64,000 bases of DNA from positions 558,421-622,420 of the forward strand of contig NZ_SADE01000002.1 of the NCBI RefSeq assembly GCF_004005845.1, in the 5' to 3' direction. Below the pieces are notes generated by a model. The model did no database searches. It saw only the letters and a program-made list of their open reading frames with translations, and was not told the DNA's origin. This stretch comes from Hwanghaeella grinnelliae. GTDB taxonomy: Bacteria; Pseudomonadota; Alphaproteobacteria; UBA8366; Aestuariispiraceae. Shown here piece after piece: positions 19,472 to 28,550 of the stretch. The position numbers were made by a program, and so were the translations under genes. How positions within the stretch are numbered: position 1 is the first letter of the stretch; each line of letters opens with the position of its first letter.

Positions 19472-19579
19472 CCGAAAAACAATCGCAGATGCGCTTTCCA
19501 AGCGGTTCCAGGCAATCGGTGGGACGGACCGGCAAAACCGTCTAAAGCCCGGCGCCAGTGGGGCCTGTGTTGGCCCGGT

Positions 19580-20137
19580 TCACACCTTCAAGTGTTCCGG
19601 CGCGCGATAACGGTCCAGGGCGTCCTGCAAGGCCTTGGCGACTTCCAACCGTTCGCCCGGCGTCAGGAATGATCCCAGGACCAACCCTTTGCCCCGCGAC
19701 GCGATCACCAATTGGCTGTGATGTTCCGGTGGGTCGTCCATCAAGACCTGCAGCCAGGTCGGCTCCAGCAGGACCCGTGAGCTTTTGCCGTTCGGCTTCA
19801 CGCGGGTGATTTCCAAACCTTCATTGGTCAGCCGGATATGTTCCATTCGCCGCGCGTCGCGGAAATTCATTTTGAAAGCAAAATAAAGCAGCAGAATTTC
19901 CAGGCCCGCGAAACCCGCGACCGGCCAGGCACCCGCCAGGAAGAACGAGATACCCACCGCCGAGCCGCAGAGCGCGACCGCCGCCATCACCAGGGCGAAA
20001 CCCTTGGGACTCAAGGACCGGTGCGGATGGAGCGAGGCGTCCAGATAGATGCGCGCCTCGTCATCGGAAACGGGCATAACACCGTCAACAGTCCCGGGGG
20101 CCCCATCGATTGGTGATTTATTTGGCGGTATAGTCAT
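19580..20137 (-). CDS. DUF2244 membrane protein
   Basis: A 185-aa protein with two adjacent transmembrane helices (about residues 45-65 and 70-90) and a C-terminal beta-rich soluble domain (EGLEITRVKPNGKSSRVLLEPTWLQVLMDD and SRGKGLVLGSFLTPGERLEVAKALQDAL). This architecture is DUF2244, a family of unknown function often next to nth in alphaproteobacteria. It is divergent from nth. I know of no assigned role. Confidence 0.8.
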   Translation of the reverse strand: MTIPPNKSPIDGAPGTVDGVMPVSDDEARIYLDASLHPHRSLSPKGFALVMAAVALCGSAVGISFFLAGAWPVAGFAGLEILLLYFAFKMNFRDARRMEHIRLTNEGLEITRVKPNGKSSRVLLEPTWLQVLMDDPPEHHSQLVIASRGKGLVLGSFLTPGERLEVAKALQDALDRYRAPEHLKV

Positions 20138-20220
20138 ACGTAGAGGGTCTTTTTTAACAGCGCTTCCATGCTATACGAGAACACCCAGGGGCGAAAACAC
20201 AAACACACCGTTCCGCCGTG

Positions 20221-20268
20221 CCGCATTTAGGTTTCCCGCATCTCAGGTTTCCCGCATTTCAGGTTTTA
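20221..20268 (+). repeat. three short direct repeats before nth
   Basis: Unit of about 15-17 bases, CCGCAT(T/C)T(C)AGGTTT(C), repeated at 20221, 20236 and 20252, ending nine bases before the nth ATG. It probably arose by slippage. It may displace or contain the nth ribosome site, since no clear purine run is present. Confidence 0.65.
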
Positions 20269-20277
20269 GGGTCTCAC

Positions 20278-20925
20278 ATGCCGTTGATGAAAAAAGCCGA
20301 TATCGAGGAGTTTTTCGCACGCCTCGAAAATGCCATGCCCGAGCCGAAGGGGGAGTTGAACTACGTCAATCCCTACACCCTGCTCGTGGCCGTGGCCCTG
20401 TCGGCGCAGGCAACGGACATCTCGGTAAATAAGGCCACGGAGCCACTGTTCAAGAAGGTCACAACGCCGCAGCAGATGCTGGACTTCGGCGAGGGCCGGT
20501 TGAAAGACGCGATCAAGACGATCGGGCTGTTCAATTCCAAGGCCAAGAACGTCATGGCCGCGGCGAAGATCCTGATCGACGACTATGGCGGCGTGGTCCC
20601 GCAGGTTCGCGAGGAATTGGAAAAACTGCCCGGTGTTGGTCGCAAGACAGCGAATGTGGTGTTGAACATGGCTTTCGGCCAACCGACCATGGCCGTGGAC
20701 ACGCATATCTTCCGAATGGGAAACCGGACCGGTCTGGCGCCCGGCAAGACGCCGTTGGAGGTGGAGAAGAAGCTGGAGAAGCGGGTGCCGCCGAAATATC
20801 GGCTGCATGCCCATCATTGGCTTATTCTGCACGGCCGCTACATCTGCAAGGCGCGGAAACCGGATTGCCCGGCTTGCATCGTGTCCGATTTATGTACGTT
20901 CAAGGCCAAGACGATACCGGCCTAG
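20278..20925 (+). CDS. nth: endonuclease III (DNA glycosylase/AP lyase)
   Basis: Base-excision repair enzyme for oxidised pyrimidines. It is 215 aa. The helix-hairpin-helix LPGVGRKTANVVL carries the catalytic Lys, and the catalytic Asp is in MAVDTHIFRM. The C-terminal iron-sulfur cluster has the canonical C-x6-C-x2-C-x5-C spacing (CKARKPDCPACIVSDLC). The start is the ATG at 20278, giving the usual family N terminus; the frame is open to 20218 through low-complexity repeats. A GC-rich hairpin follows the stop. Confidence 0.96.
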   Translation: MPLMKKADIEEFFARLENAMPEPKGELNYVNPYTLLVAVALSAQATDISVNKATEPLFKKVTTPQQMLDFGEGRLKDAIKTIGLFNSKAKNVMAAAKILIDDYGGVVPQVREELEKLPGVGRKTANVVLNMAFGQPTMAVDTHIFRMGNRTGLAPGKTPLEVEKKLEKRVPPKYRLHAHHWLILHGRYICKARKPDCPACIVSDLCTFKAKTIPA

Positions 20926-20960
20926 CCCCGCACCTTGTTTTAGTCGGGGCTTGAATTTGT
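20924..20960 (+). terminator. probable terminator after nth
   Basis: A 7-bp stem AGCCCCG / CGGGGCT (20924-20930 with 20945-20951) with a 14-base loop is followed by the moderately T-rich TGAATTTGTT. The stem overlaps the last base position of the stop region. The T-run is weak, so efficiency may be partial. Confidence 0.5.
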
Positions 20961-20981
20961 TGAGTGGGGGGAGCGTTTCGA

Positions 20982-21425
20982 ATGCAGTATGAGTCCGATG
21001 ACCCAGTCGCGGAGTTCAACACCCGTGCGCAGGGCAGCCTGCCGGGCCTTCTGGGCATCGAGATGATCGAATTCACGGAAGGCCGGTATGAAAGCCGCAT
21101 GATGATCAAACCGCATCATCACGCGCCGAACGGCTTCCTGCACGCCGCCAGCATTGTCGCCCTAGCCGATACCACCTGCGGGTTCGCCGCGCGGACGCGG
21201 TTGCCCGAAGGGTCGAGCGGTTTCACCACGGTCGAGTTGAAGAGCAATCATATGGGCACCTTGCTGGAAGGCGAGCTGCGCTGCACGACGACCGCCGTTC
21301 ATATAGGCCGGTCGACGCAGGTTTGGGACGCCCGGGTCTTCGACCCCGCGAAAGATCGAACCATCGCCGTCTTCCGCTGCACGCAGATGGTTCTGTGGCC
21401 AAAAGGGGGGGCAAAAGGGCAGTGA
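20982..21425 (+). CDS. PaaI-type hotdog thioesterase
   Basis: A 147-aa hotdog-fold acyl-CoA thioesterase. It has the motif HHHAPNGFLHAASIVALADTTCG, with the G-x-(x)-H-A-x-x-x-x-L-A-D(E)-x-x-x-G catalytic helix, and VELKSNHMGTLLEGELRCTTTAVHIGRSTQVWDARVFD for the substrate sheet. The start is the ATG at 20982, after a GGGGGGAG purine run. Its stop overlaps the next gene's start by GTGA, so they are translationally coupled. The substrate is likely an aryl or acyl-CoA. Confidence 0.85.
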   Translation: MQYESDDPVAEFNTRAQGSLPGLLGIEMIEFTEGRYESRMMIKPHHHAPNGFLHAASIVALADTTCGFAARTRLPEGSSGFTTVELKSNHMGTLLEGELRCTTTAVHIGRSTQVWDARVFDPAKDRTIAVFRCTQMVLWPKGGAKGQ

Positions 21426-22240
21426 CTCAGCCGGAAAACCTTCCTTTCTTTCGCCAGCACGGCCTTTACACCGACCCGCACGGGCGGCGTGGCCTGATTT
21501 CCGGGTTGGGCCAGGACCCGGCGCAGCTTTGCAGTCTGGTACAGGGCCTGTTGATCCACGATCATTTCGGCGCGGAAATTTACGAAGCCCCGCCGAAGAA
21601 CATCGCCACCGCGTCGCGCGACACCTTGCCGGTATCCGACCGATTGGCGCAGTTGGTGGCCCGGAACGACGGTGCGGGTCTTCCCGCGCTGCCGACCGAC
21701 AAGCGCCTCGTTGGGACCTGTCGCGATTTCGCCTTGATGCTCTGCGCTTTTTTCCGGGAAAACGGTGTGCCCGCGCGGCTGCGATGCGGGTTCGCGAATT
21801 ACCTGGGCGGAGACCAGTACGAGGATCACTGGCTGGTCGAATATTGGATGGAAAGCGAAGGCCGTTGGGCCAAAGCGGATGCGCAATTGGACAATGTCCA
21901 TCGCGCCCATCTGAACGTGGATTTCGATATCGCGGACGTCCCGGAATATCGCTTCATCGTCGGCCGGCGCGCGTGGGAACTGGCCCGTACGGATGCCATG
22001 AACCCGGACTGGTTCGGCCATGGGCAAGACCGGGGTTTGTGGTTCATCCGGGTCAATCTGGCGCGTGACCTGATGGCGTTGTGCAAGCATGAGGTCTCGC
22101 CCTGGGACGATTGGCGGAAAATGTCCGAATCCGAACGCATGCTGGACGAGACGACCCTGGCCGAAGCCGCTTGGATGGACGACAAAATCAGGACGATCGA
22201 AACCGGCGTTCTGGAAGCCCGGGCAGGGCTATCGCCGTAG
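21422..22240 (+). CDS. transglutaminase-like domain protein
   Basis: A 272-aa protein with a papain-like transglutaminase core: Cys in LVGTCRDFALMLCAFFRENGVPARLRCGFA, His in QYEDHWLVEYWM, Asp in WAKADAQLD. That order (C...H...D) fits a peptidase or peptide-cyclising enzyme. There is no signal peptide, so it should act in the cytoplasm. The start is GTG at 21422, overlapping the thioesterase stop; a long G/A-rich stretch (aaaagggggggc) before it can serve as ribosome site. The substrate is unknown. Confidence 0.75.
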   Translation: MTQPENLPFFRQHGLYTDPHGRRGLISGLGQDPAQLCSLVQGLLIHDHFGAEIYEAPPKNIATASRDTLPVSDRLAQLVARNDGAGLPALPTDKRLVGTCRDFALMLCAFFRENGVPARLRCGFANYLGGDQYEDHWLVEYWMESEGRWAKADAQLDNVHRAHLNVDFDIADVPEYRFIVGRRAWELARTDAMNPDWFGHGQDRGLWFIRVNLARDLMALCKHEVSPWDDWRKMSESERMLDETTLAEAAWMDDKIRTIETGVLEARAGLSP

Positions 22241-22249
22241 AAGGTCAGG

Positions 22250-22744
22250 TTACCCCTCCGCCGCAATAATGTGGGCGCGGAGCATCCGTTCCAGACAGGC
22301 CCGGCGCTCGTCCTCTGCCTCGCCGCGCAGTTCCACATGTTTCACGGTCAAGTCCCCGCTGTCGCCGGGATAGAGGAACAGGTCCAGCGTGCAGGCATCC
22401 CCGCGGAACTGCCAAACCTGTGCCGTTCCGTCGCGCCGGATCAGCACCGGATCGCCCAATGCCTCCCTAAGGGCGCCGATATCCGCCGCCATGAATTGCG
22501 CCGGGTCGTCATCGACCGGAATTTCGGGCTGCTGCGGTTCTTCCTGTTCGGGCTTTTCGGGTTTCGGGGCCACGGCGGCTGATTGTGTCGGCTGCGCCGC
22601 CGTTGGTGTCGGGTCCGCCTTTGCCGGTTGCGACGCCTTAGCGCTGGGCTTGGTGGGCGGTGTGGTGCCCGTGGCCGGCTTTTGCGCCGGCCCACCGCAG
22701 GCGGCCATGGCCAGCAGCAGGAAACAGACGGCAAGACGCTTCAT
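22250..22744 (-). CDS. small proline/lysine-rich lipoprotein
   Basis: A 164-aa protein with a lipoprotein signal (KRLAVCFLLLAMAAC, Cys at residue 16) and a disordered P-, T-, K- and Q-rich linker (about 17-85). A compact C-terminal domain follows (FMAADIGALREALGDPVLIRRDGTAQVWQFRGDACTLDLFLYP) that resembles SmpA/BamE-like small domains. It may be an envelope protein. It converges on the transglutaminase-like gene with a 9-bp gap and lies downstream of the EI24 gene on the same strand. Confidence 0.62.
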   Translation of the reverse strand: MKRLAVCFLLLAMAACGGPAQKPATGTTPPTKPSAKASQPAKADPTPTAAQPTQSAAVAPKPEKPEQEEPQQPEIPVDDDPAQFMAADIGALREALGDPVLIRRDGTAQVWQFRGDACTLDLFLYPGDSGDLTVKHVELRGEAEDERRACLERMLRAHIIAAEG

Positions 22745-22769
22745 TTGGTGAAACCTGGCGTTTGGAAAA

Positions 22770-23528
22770 CTAGCGATTTGCGGGAACGGCAGCAGCCTTT
22801 TGGCGCATGCTTTCGAAGATATGGACCATGGAAGCTGCGGCGAGCACCGGGACCAAAAGGTTCAAAAGCGGCACGGTCATGCAGAAGACGATAATCGCGC
22901 CCGCCAAAACGACACGCCCCCCGAAGCGTTTGCGCAGCACGATGGCTTGTTCCGGCGTCATCCGGCGGACGGCAACCATTTCATAGAATTCCCGGCCCAC
23001 GAGATAGCCGTTCAGCACATAATAGAATACCAGGTTCAACGGCGGCAGGAACAGCAGGATGGCATAGATCGGCAGGGCCAAAATGTTCACCCCGACCACG
23101 ATGGCGAGAAATTTCAACGATTGGCCGAGCAATTCCGGCAGGGGTTGAGAGCGCGGCTCTCCCAGTCCGGGATAGTGCTTGTCTTCAACCGCTCCGATGA
23201 TCTCATCCAGGAACAGGCTGACGATCGTGGTGGTCACCGCCGGGAACAGCAGGAAGATAACCGTCAGCATCACCGCACCGAAGGCGACGTCGCCGAGGAA
23301 GGTGAACCACTCGCCCATCCATTCCAGGACCGACCCCATCCAATCGAACATCCAGCCGATCAACGGCAGGTCCGCCCAGGGCACCATTCCGACACCCCAG
23401 GATGCCAAAAACCATAAGGCGATGAAGACGACGAGGGCGCCAAGAACGCCGACGGCCATTACTTTTCTAAAGGCGGGTTCGCCGATCTGGCCCAGGGCTA
23501 GCGATATGGCTCTGATAACGGAGGTCAT
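22770..23528 (-). CDS. EI24/CysZ-family membrane protein
   Basis: A 252-aa inner-membrane protein with about five hydrophobic segments and the family motif around PPLNLVFYYVLNGYLVGREFYEMVAVRRM. CysZ members mediate sulfate entry for cysteine synthesis. Other EI24 proteins have no known role. Nothing else from sulfur assimilation is nearby, so the function stays open. It is followed on the same strand by the small lipoprotein. Confidence 0.78.
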   Translation of the reverse strand: MTSVIRAISLALGQIGEPAFRKVMAVGVLGALVVFIALWFLASWGVGMVPWADLPLIGWMFDWMGSVLEWMGEWFTFLGDVAFGAVMLTVIFLLFPAVTTTIVSLFLDEIIGAVEDKHYPGLGEPRSQPLPELLGQSLKFLAIVVGVNILALPIYAILLFLPPLNLVFYYVLNGYLVGREFYEMVAVRRMTPEQAIVLRKRFGGRVVLAGAIIVFCMTVPLLNLLVPVLAAASMVHIFESMRQKAAAVPANR

Positions 23529-23660
23529 GCGGAAGCTTCTCTATTTTTGTGTCAGCGGTATGTAGCGACGATGCGTCGATGCCTCAAGGCTTGGCCCCGG
23601 ATTTGGCCCAGGTTTTGGCCCAGGATTAGGTGCAGGGTTTGGCGGGCACAGTGCATAGGG

Positions 23661-25487
23661 TTACGCCTTCGCGGTCTTATCCGGCCCGACATCCGACCCG
23701 ACACCCGGCGCAACAGCCGGCCCAACATCCGGAAGATCGCGGATGGTATAAGCTGCCACCATTTCCGCTCGGCCACGGACCGCGAAGGTGCCGACATGCT
23801 CATAGGGGAAATCGGGCGCCAAAATCCGTGTGGAGTCGGCAACCAGCAATTCGGTCTCCGTCTCCTTGTTCATCGCTTCCAGCCGGGCGGCCAGATTCAC
23901 CGAATCCCCGTGCACCGTATAGCTCAAGCGCTGTGCGGCCCCGACCGCGCCCGCAACCAGCGAGCCGGTGTTCAACCCGATCCGGCAGGCAAGTTGCTGC
24001 CCGCCGAAGGCCTTGGTTTTGATCAGTTTCAAGATGCGGATGGCGGCACGGACCGCGTGTTCCGCGTGGTTCGGATCTTCCACCGGGGTATTGAAGACAG
24101 CCAGGATCGCATCGCCCTGAAACTGGGTCACAACGCCCTGTTCTTCCTCGATCACATCCACCGCGTCGGAGAAGAAGGCGTTCATCGTCGCAATGATTCC
24201 AGCCGGGTCCAACTTTTCCGACATGGTCGAGAACCCGGCCAAATCCAGGAAGAAGACCGTGGCATTGGCCGTTTGCGGTTGACCGGCGCCTTCATCCAGC
24301 AACAACAGCTGGGCGACGCTTTCCGGCACGTATTTGCCGAACAGGTTGCGGATCCGCTCGCGCTCCTTCAGCCCATCGACCATGGCGTTGAAGGCGCTTG
24401 CCGCCTCGTCCAGCTCAATCGCATGGCTGGGCGGCAGGCGTGGCACATCGTCAAAATTCTGGCTTTGAACCCCATGCGCGGCAGCGGCCAGTCTTTCAAT
24501 TGGCCGGGCCGCCCGGCGGCCGACCAGGATCGCGACGATCACCGAAACAATGACGACCGCCAGCCCCACCGCCATTGTCCCGAGAAGCCGTTCAATTTCC
24601 GGCGCTCCGGAAGATTGATCGAAGTGGATGCCGATCGTTACCGTACCGCCGGTCTTGCGGGTCTTGTCCTCTTTCAGCACGAAACCGTGGCGTTCCCGCC
24701 TATCGGTCTCTAGGAAAAAGAATTCCGCGCCGGGTATGTCCTTGACCAAATTCATTTCTTCCCGCGGCGCGGTGAACAGCTGGGCCAGGTAGGGATCGCC
24801 CAGCGTGTCGATGGTTGGCCGGGTCCCGGCTTCCGACATGACCAAAAGCGGGTGGGCGACGACGATGCGGTCGTTGAACAACATGAACCGCGTCAATTCC
24901 TTCCCCCGGAAGGCCGCATTGTTGGAAAGCCGCCGCGACAAGGGTTCCAGATCGGCCCGAATTCCGATGGCGGCGATCTGCTGGCCTTCCTTGTTCCGCG
25001 CCGAGGTAATGAAGGCCCCGCGATGGCTGCCGTCCAGCGGAGAAGGGCGCAGCACCCATTCGCCGTCCGGCCCAATGCCACGCTCGCTGACCCGCCATTC
25101 CGGCGGCCAATTGACTTCCTGGATGGTTTCCGTTGCGCGGTCGAAATAATATCCCGTCCCGTCGGGAAACTGGACGGTAACCGCTTCACCCTGGGGCAGA
25201 GAAGAAAGTGCGCCGGCCAGGATGTATTTCAGGCTTTCCGGTTCGGAGACACCCATCCGGTCTTGGCTGATCTCATCGGCCATCCACTTCCCGAGGTCTT
25301 CGAGCGGAATAAAGAAGGCCGTGGAGGCGACCGATGCTTCGTTGATTTGTTCTCTGAGGATCGCGGTCAGGGAATTGCGCGTATTGTCGAACGCGCTGGC
25401 CAAGGCGATCAGGAACATGCCGCCGGCCGATAGAAGGACCAAGCCGCCGAAAACCAAGACAAGAATTGAGGTTACCCGCATCCGCAT
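23661..25487 (-). CDS. membrane-bound adenylate/guanylate cyclase (class III) with sensor and HAMP domains
   Basis: A 608-aa signalling enzyme. Transmembrane helix 1 (about 5-30) and helix 2 (about 310-335, LLGTMAVGLAVVIVSVIVAILV) flank a periplasmic Cache-like sensor. A HAMP segment follows (RPIERLAAAAHG...ELDEAASAFN). The class III catalytic domain starts near VFFLDLAGFSTMSE (metal Asp), then FQGDAILAVF (second metal Asp), GLNTGSLVAGAVG and HGDSVNLAARLE (transition-state Asn and Arg). It should make cAMP or cGMP in response to a periplasmic signal. The extreme C terminus is a four-residue repeat encoded by a 12-bp DNA repeat. Confidence 0.9.
   Translation of the reverse strand: MRMRVTSILVLVFGGLVLLSAGGMFLIALASAFDNTRNSLTAILREQINEASVASTAFFIPLEDLGKWMADEISQDRMGVSEPESLKYILAGALSSLPQGEAVTVQFPDGTGYYFDRATETIQEVNWPPEWRVSERGIGPDGEWVLRPSPLDGSHRGAFITSARNKEGQQIAAIGIRADLEPLSRRLSNNAAFRGKELTRFMLFNDRIVVAHPLLVMSEAGTRPTIDTLGDPYLAQLFTAPREEMNLVKDIPGAEFFFLETDRRERHGFVLKEDKTRKTGGTVTIGIHFDQSSGAPEIERLLGTMAVGLAVVIVSVIVAILVGRRAARPIERLAAAAHGVQSQNFDDVPRLPPSHAIELDEAASAFNAMVDGLKERERIRNLFGKYVPESVAQLLLLDEGAGQPQTANATVFFLDLAGFSTMSEKLDPAGIIATMNAFFSDAVDVIEEEQGVVTQFQGDAILAVFNTPVEDPNHAEHAVRAAIRILKLIKTKAFGGQQLACRIGLNTGSLVAGAVGAAQRLSYTVHGDSVNLAARLEAMNKETETELLVADSTRILAPDFPYEHVGTFAVRGRAEMVAAYTIRDLPDVGPAVAPGVGSDVGPDKTAKA
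23681..23728 (-). repeat. 12-bp degenerate tandem repeat in the cyclase 3' end
   Basis: Four 12-base units (23681, 23693, 23705, 23717) of the form CCG(G/A)C(C/G)C(G/A)ACA(T/C/G) on the plus strand. They encode, on the minus strand, repeats of (D/A/G)-V-(G/A)-(P/S) just before the cyclase stop. Similar G/T-rich duplicated words (TTTGGCCCAGG twice) continue in the gap at 23595-23640. The pattern suggests a slippage-prone tail. Confidence 0.75.
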
Positions 25488-25568
25488 GTCGGCAATTTCT
25501 TTCTGTTCGCAGGAAAGGGCAATCCGCGCCCGACTATCGTGTCCCCAACAGGGTTTTCGGAAATACTT

Positions 25569-26360
25569 TTACGATCGGGCCAGGAAAGCGGTCGGGCTGG
25601 CGCCCAGCGTTCGCCGGAACATGGCGATGAAGGCCGACGGGCTTTCATAGCCGAGGTCCAGCGCCACCGCCGTTACCGGTTGCCCGTCGGCCAGCTTTTC
25701 AACCGCGGTCACAAGGCTCAACCGTCTCTGCCATTCGCCGAAGGTCAGGCCGGTTTCCGCATTGAAGCGGCGGGCGAGCGTCCGGGCGCTGGCGCCTGCC
25801 TGGGAAGCTGCTTCCTCCAGCGTCAACCGCAAGCCAGGGTCGCCTACCATCTGCTGCGCCAGGCGCAGCAACCGCCTGTCGCTCGGCATCGGCAGGTAAA
25901 GGGGTTCCTCTTCCCGCATTTCCCGAATTTGGTCGATGATCACCGCCATCAACCGGCCCTCCGGACCGGCTTCATCGTATTCTAACGGCATTTCGGAGGC
26001 GCGAATGATCAATTCCCGTAAAAGGGACGTGACGCGCAGGACCCGGCAATTGGGCCCCAGGTCATGGGAATGGTCGGCCCTGGTATAGACGCTGCGGAAG
26101 AACGCGCCGGCCCCCGGGATGGAAATAGCGTGGTCGACGCCGGGCGGCACCCAGACCGCGCGGGCCGGGGGTACGGTCCAGGATCCTTCCGGGGTGGAAA
26201 CAATCATGATTCCGTCCGACGCATAGGCGAGTTGCCCCCAGGCATGGCTGTGGGCGCCGACCTCCATACCCGGCAACAGGTCGAAGGCACGCACCATGAC
26301 AGGCCGCGGCATGACCGAGGGCATGGGGGGACGGGAGCGGGTCTGGCTGTTTCTAGACAT
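25569..26360 (-). CDS. AraC-family transcriptional regulator with cupin sensor
   Basis: A 263-aa regulator. An N-terminal cupin (HSHAWGQLAYASDG...PPGVDHAI) is followed by the two AraC helix-turn-helix motifs (LTLEEAASQAGASARTLARRFNAETGLTFGEWQRRLSL and VTAVALDLGYESPSAFIAMFRRTLGASPTAF). It is divergent from the MFS gene at 26471 with a 110-bp gap, so it most likely controls that carrier. The ligand is unknown. Confidence 0.88.
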   Translation of the reverse strand: MSRNSQTRSRPPMPSVMPRPVMVRAFDLLPGMEVGAHSHAWGQLAYASDGIMIVSTPEGSWTVPPARAVWVPPGVDHAISIPGAGAFFRSVYTRADHSHDLGPNCRVLRVTSLLRELIIRASEMPLEYDEAGPEGRLMAVIIDQIREMREEEPLYLPMPSDRRLLRLAQQMVGDPGLRLTLEEAASQAGASARTLARRFNAETGLTFGEWQRRLSLVTAVEKLADGQPVTAVALDLGYESPSAFIAMFRRTLGASPTAFLARS

Positions 26361-26470
26361 CGAATGTCAATCTATCGCAAGACAGCCGGGACGGCGAGGC
26401 TTAGATTGCGGGCAATACATCGTTAATCAAATAAACCCAGAGCGAGCCAAATCGCCGGAGCGAAACACCC

Positions 26471-27790
26471 ATGCTGACCCCTGTTCAACCTGATTCCTTT
26501 CCAGAAAATACTCAGCATACGAGTACTTTCCTGCCGACCTTCCTGAGAGGGCCGCAAGGGATGCTGATTTTCATGGCCTTCGCCATGGCGGTGAGCATGC
26601 ATGGCTGGTTTGGGCTGCTGAACAACTTCATGAATGAAGAGGCGCAGTTCACCGGCAAGGAAGTCGGGTTTCTGCAGTCGATCCGCGAAATTCCGGGCTT
26701 CATGTCCTTCGCCGCCGTCCTACTGCTTCCCTTCATCCGCGAGCAGAACCTCGCCTTGCTGTCACTTCTGTTCCTGGGTCTCGGCACCGCGCTAACGGGC
26801 TTTTTCCCAAGCGAGTATGCGTTGTACGGGACGACGTTCCTGATGTCGCTCGGCTTTCACTACTACGAAACGATGAACCAATCGCTGACGCTGCAGACGG
26901 TCCGGAAAACCCATGCGGCAAGCCATTTGGCGACGCAGCTTCGCGCCGCATCGCTGGGAACCTTCGTTATCCTGCTGGTTATCCTGGTTTTCTTCGACGA
27001 CAAACAGTTCATCGAAATGCAGACGCGCCTGGGCGTGGCCGAACCGTTCAGCGGGTTCAATGTGGGCTATGTGCCGATCTATGTGGCGGCGGGCGTGGTG
27101 ACGGTCGCGATCGCCATCTTCTGCAAACTTCACTACCCGATGTTCGAGGTACCGCACGCCCAGACCAAGACCCTGTTCCTGCGGCGGCGCTATTGGCTGT
27201 ACTACGCGCTGACCTTCATGGGCGGTGCGCGCCGGCAGATCTTCATGGTCTTCGCCGGATGGCTGATGGTTGAGAAGTTCGGCTACGACGCGACAACGAT
27301 TTCACTGCTTTATATGGTGAACCTGATCGCCAATATCTTCATCGCGCCCAAGGTCGGCCGTCTGATCGTTCAATTGGGCGAACGGCGCGCGCTGATCCTG
27401 GAATACTGCGGGTTGATCGCGGTCTTCACCGGCTATGCCTTCGTCGAGGACCACACCTTCGCGGCGGCGTTGTATATCCTGGACCACCTGTTCTTCGCTT
27501 TCGCGATCGCCATCAAAACCTATTTCCAGAAGATCGCCGATCCGCGGGATATCGCCTCGACCGCGGGCGTCAGCTTCACCATCAACCATATCGCCGCCGT
27601 CGGAATCCCGGCAGTCTTCGGCTTTCTTTATCTGCAGGATGATGGATTGGTCTTCCAGCTGGGCGCTGGAATGGCAGTCATCTCGCTGGCCTTGGCGCTG
27701 TTGGTGCCGCGCGATCCCACCCAAGGGCGCGAAACGATCATGGCTGACAAATCCGGCAGCGGTACATCGGCGGCGCAACCGGCGGAGTAA
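26471..27790 (+). CDS. major facilitator superfamily transporter
   Basis: A 439-aa inner-membrane carrier with about 11-12 hydrophobic helices, for example MLIFMAFAMAVSMHGWFGLL and LALLSLLFLGLGTALTGFF. It contains conserved charged loop residues (RRRYWLYYALTFMGGARRQIF). It ends in a short polar tail. The substrate cannot be told. The neighbouring divergent AraC-family gene is the probable regulator; this arrangement often marks drug or metabolite efflux. Confidence 0.8.
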   Translation: MLTPVQPDSFPENTQHTSTFLPTFLRGPQGMLIFMAFAMAVSMHGWFGLLNNFMNEEAQFTGKEVGFLQSIREIPGFMSFAAVLLLPFIREQNLALLSLLFLGLGTALTGFFPSEYALYGTTFLMSLGFHYYETMNQSLTLQTVRKTHAASHLATQLRAASLGTFVILLVILVFFDDKQFIEMQTRLGVAEPFSGFNVGYVPIYVAAGVVTVAIAIFCKLHYPMFEVPHAQTKTLFLRRRYWLYYALTFMGGARRQIFMVFAGWLMVEKFGYDATTISLLYMVNLIANIFIAPKVGRLIVQLGERRALILEYCGLIAVFTGYAFVEDHTFAAALYILDHLFFAFAIAIKTYFQKIADPRDIASTAGVSFTINHIAAVGIPAVFGFLYLQDDGLVFQLGAGMAVISLALALLVPRDPTQGRETIMADKSGSGTSAAQPAE

Positions 27791-27841
27791 TCCGTCGGGC
27801 CCGGCGTGATGGATTCTGGGTGATTGATTCCGCCCCGGAAA

Positions 27842-28207
27842 TCAGCCCTGCCGTTTCATCATCGGCCCGGCTGAGGCGCCGCCCAGGACATGCATGTGGA
27901 AATGCGGGACTTCCTGGTGCCCGTCTTCGCCTGCATTGGCGATCAGCCGATAGCCGGATTTTTCGACGCCTTTCATTCGCGCCACTTCGCCGACCGCGCG
28001 CCAGAAATCGATGATTTCCGCATCGCTGGCCGTGGCCGTGAAATCGTCGGAGGAGACGTACGCCCCCTTCGGGATCACCAGAACATGGACCGGCCGCGCC
28101 GGGGCGATGTCGTTGAACGCCAGGCTGTGGTCGGTTTCCAGCACCTTGTCGCAGGGAATTTCGCCGCGCAGAATTTTGGCGAAAATGTTTTGATCGTCAT
28201 AGGCCAC
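27842..28207 (-). CDS. HIT-family nucleotide hydrolase (HinT-like)
   Basis: A 121-aa histidine-triad protein. The signature HFHMHVLGG (His-x-His-x-His) sits near the C terminus, and the N terminus ([30 protein letters not shown]) is typical for HinT, which hydrolyses purine nucleoside phosphoramidates. It starts at GTG 28207 with GGGGGA upstream, 12 bases after the hisE stop, so it is the last gene of the his run. hisE-HIT pairing is common in alphaproteobacteria. Confidence 0.93.
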   Translation of the reverse strand: MAYDDQNIFAKILRGEIPCDKVLETDHSLAFNDIAPARPVHVLVIPKGAYVSSDDFTATASDAEIIDFWRAVGEVARMKGVEKSGYRLIANAGEDGHQEVPHFHMHVLGGASAGPMMKRQG

Positions 28208-28219
28208 GGCTTGGTCCCC

Positions 28220-28546
28220 CTATTCCTTACGGCTGGCTTTTTCCGCGATGCCGGATGTGCCTTCGCGTTGGTCAAGTATGGCCCATACGTCATCCGGCGC
28301 AACGCCCGTTTCAGCCCAGAGCACGAGCAGGTGATAGAGCAGGTCCGCCGATTCCGCCGCGATTTCCGCCGTGTCGCCCTGCATCGCCGCGATCACGGTT
28401 TCGGTCGCTTCCTCACCCAGTTTCTGGGCGATCTTTGCCTTGCCCTTGCCGAAGAGTTTGGCGGTGTAGGACGAGGTCGGATCGGCACCCTTCCGGGCTT
28501 CGATGGTCGCGAACAGACGCGCCAATGTGTGTTGGTCAGTCGCCAT
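28220..28546 (-). CDS. hisE: phosphoribosyl-ATP pyrophosphatase
   Basis: Second step of histidine synthesis: removes pyrophosphate from phosphoribosyl-ATP. It is 108 aa, alone rather than fused to HisI. The MazG-like helical metal site is visible in [17 protein letters not shown] (E-E-x-x-E) and [13 protein letters not shown] (E-x-x-D). It begins 4 bases after hisF and belongs to the hisHAFE cluster. Confidence 0.95.
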   Translation of the reverse strand: MATDQHTLARLFATIEARKGADPTSSYTAKLFGKGKAKIAQKLGEEATETVIAAMQGDTAEIAAESADLLYHLLVLWAETGVAPDDVWAILDQREGTSGIAEKASRKE

Positions 28547-28550
28547 GGGA

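Noticed and set aside
23547-24713. A 388-codon plus-strand frame opposite the cyclase
   Set aside because: Shadow of the minus-strand cyclase, whose catalytic motifs are clear.
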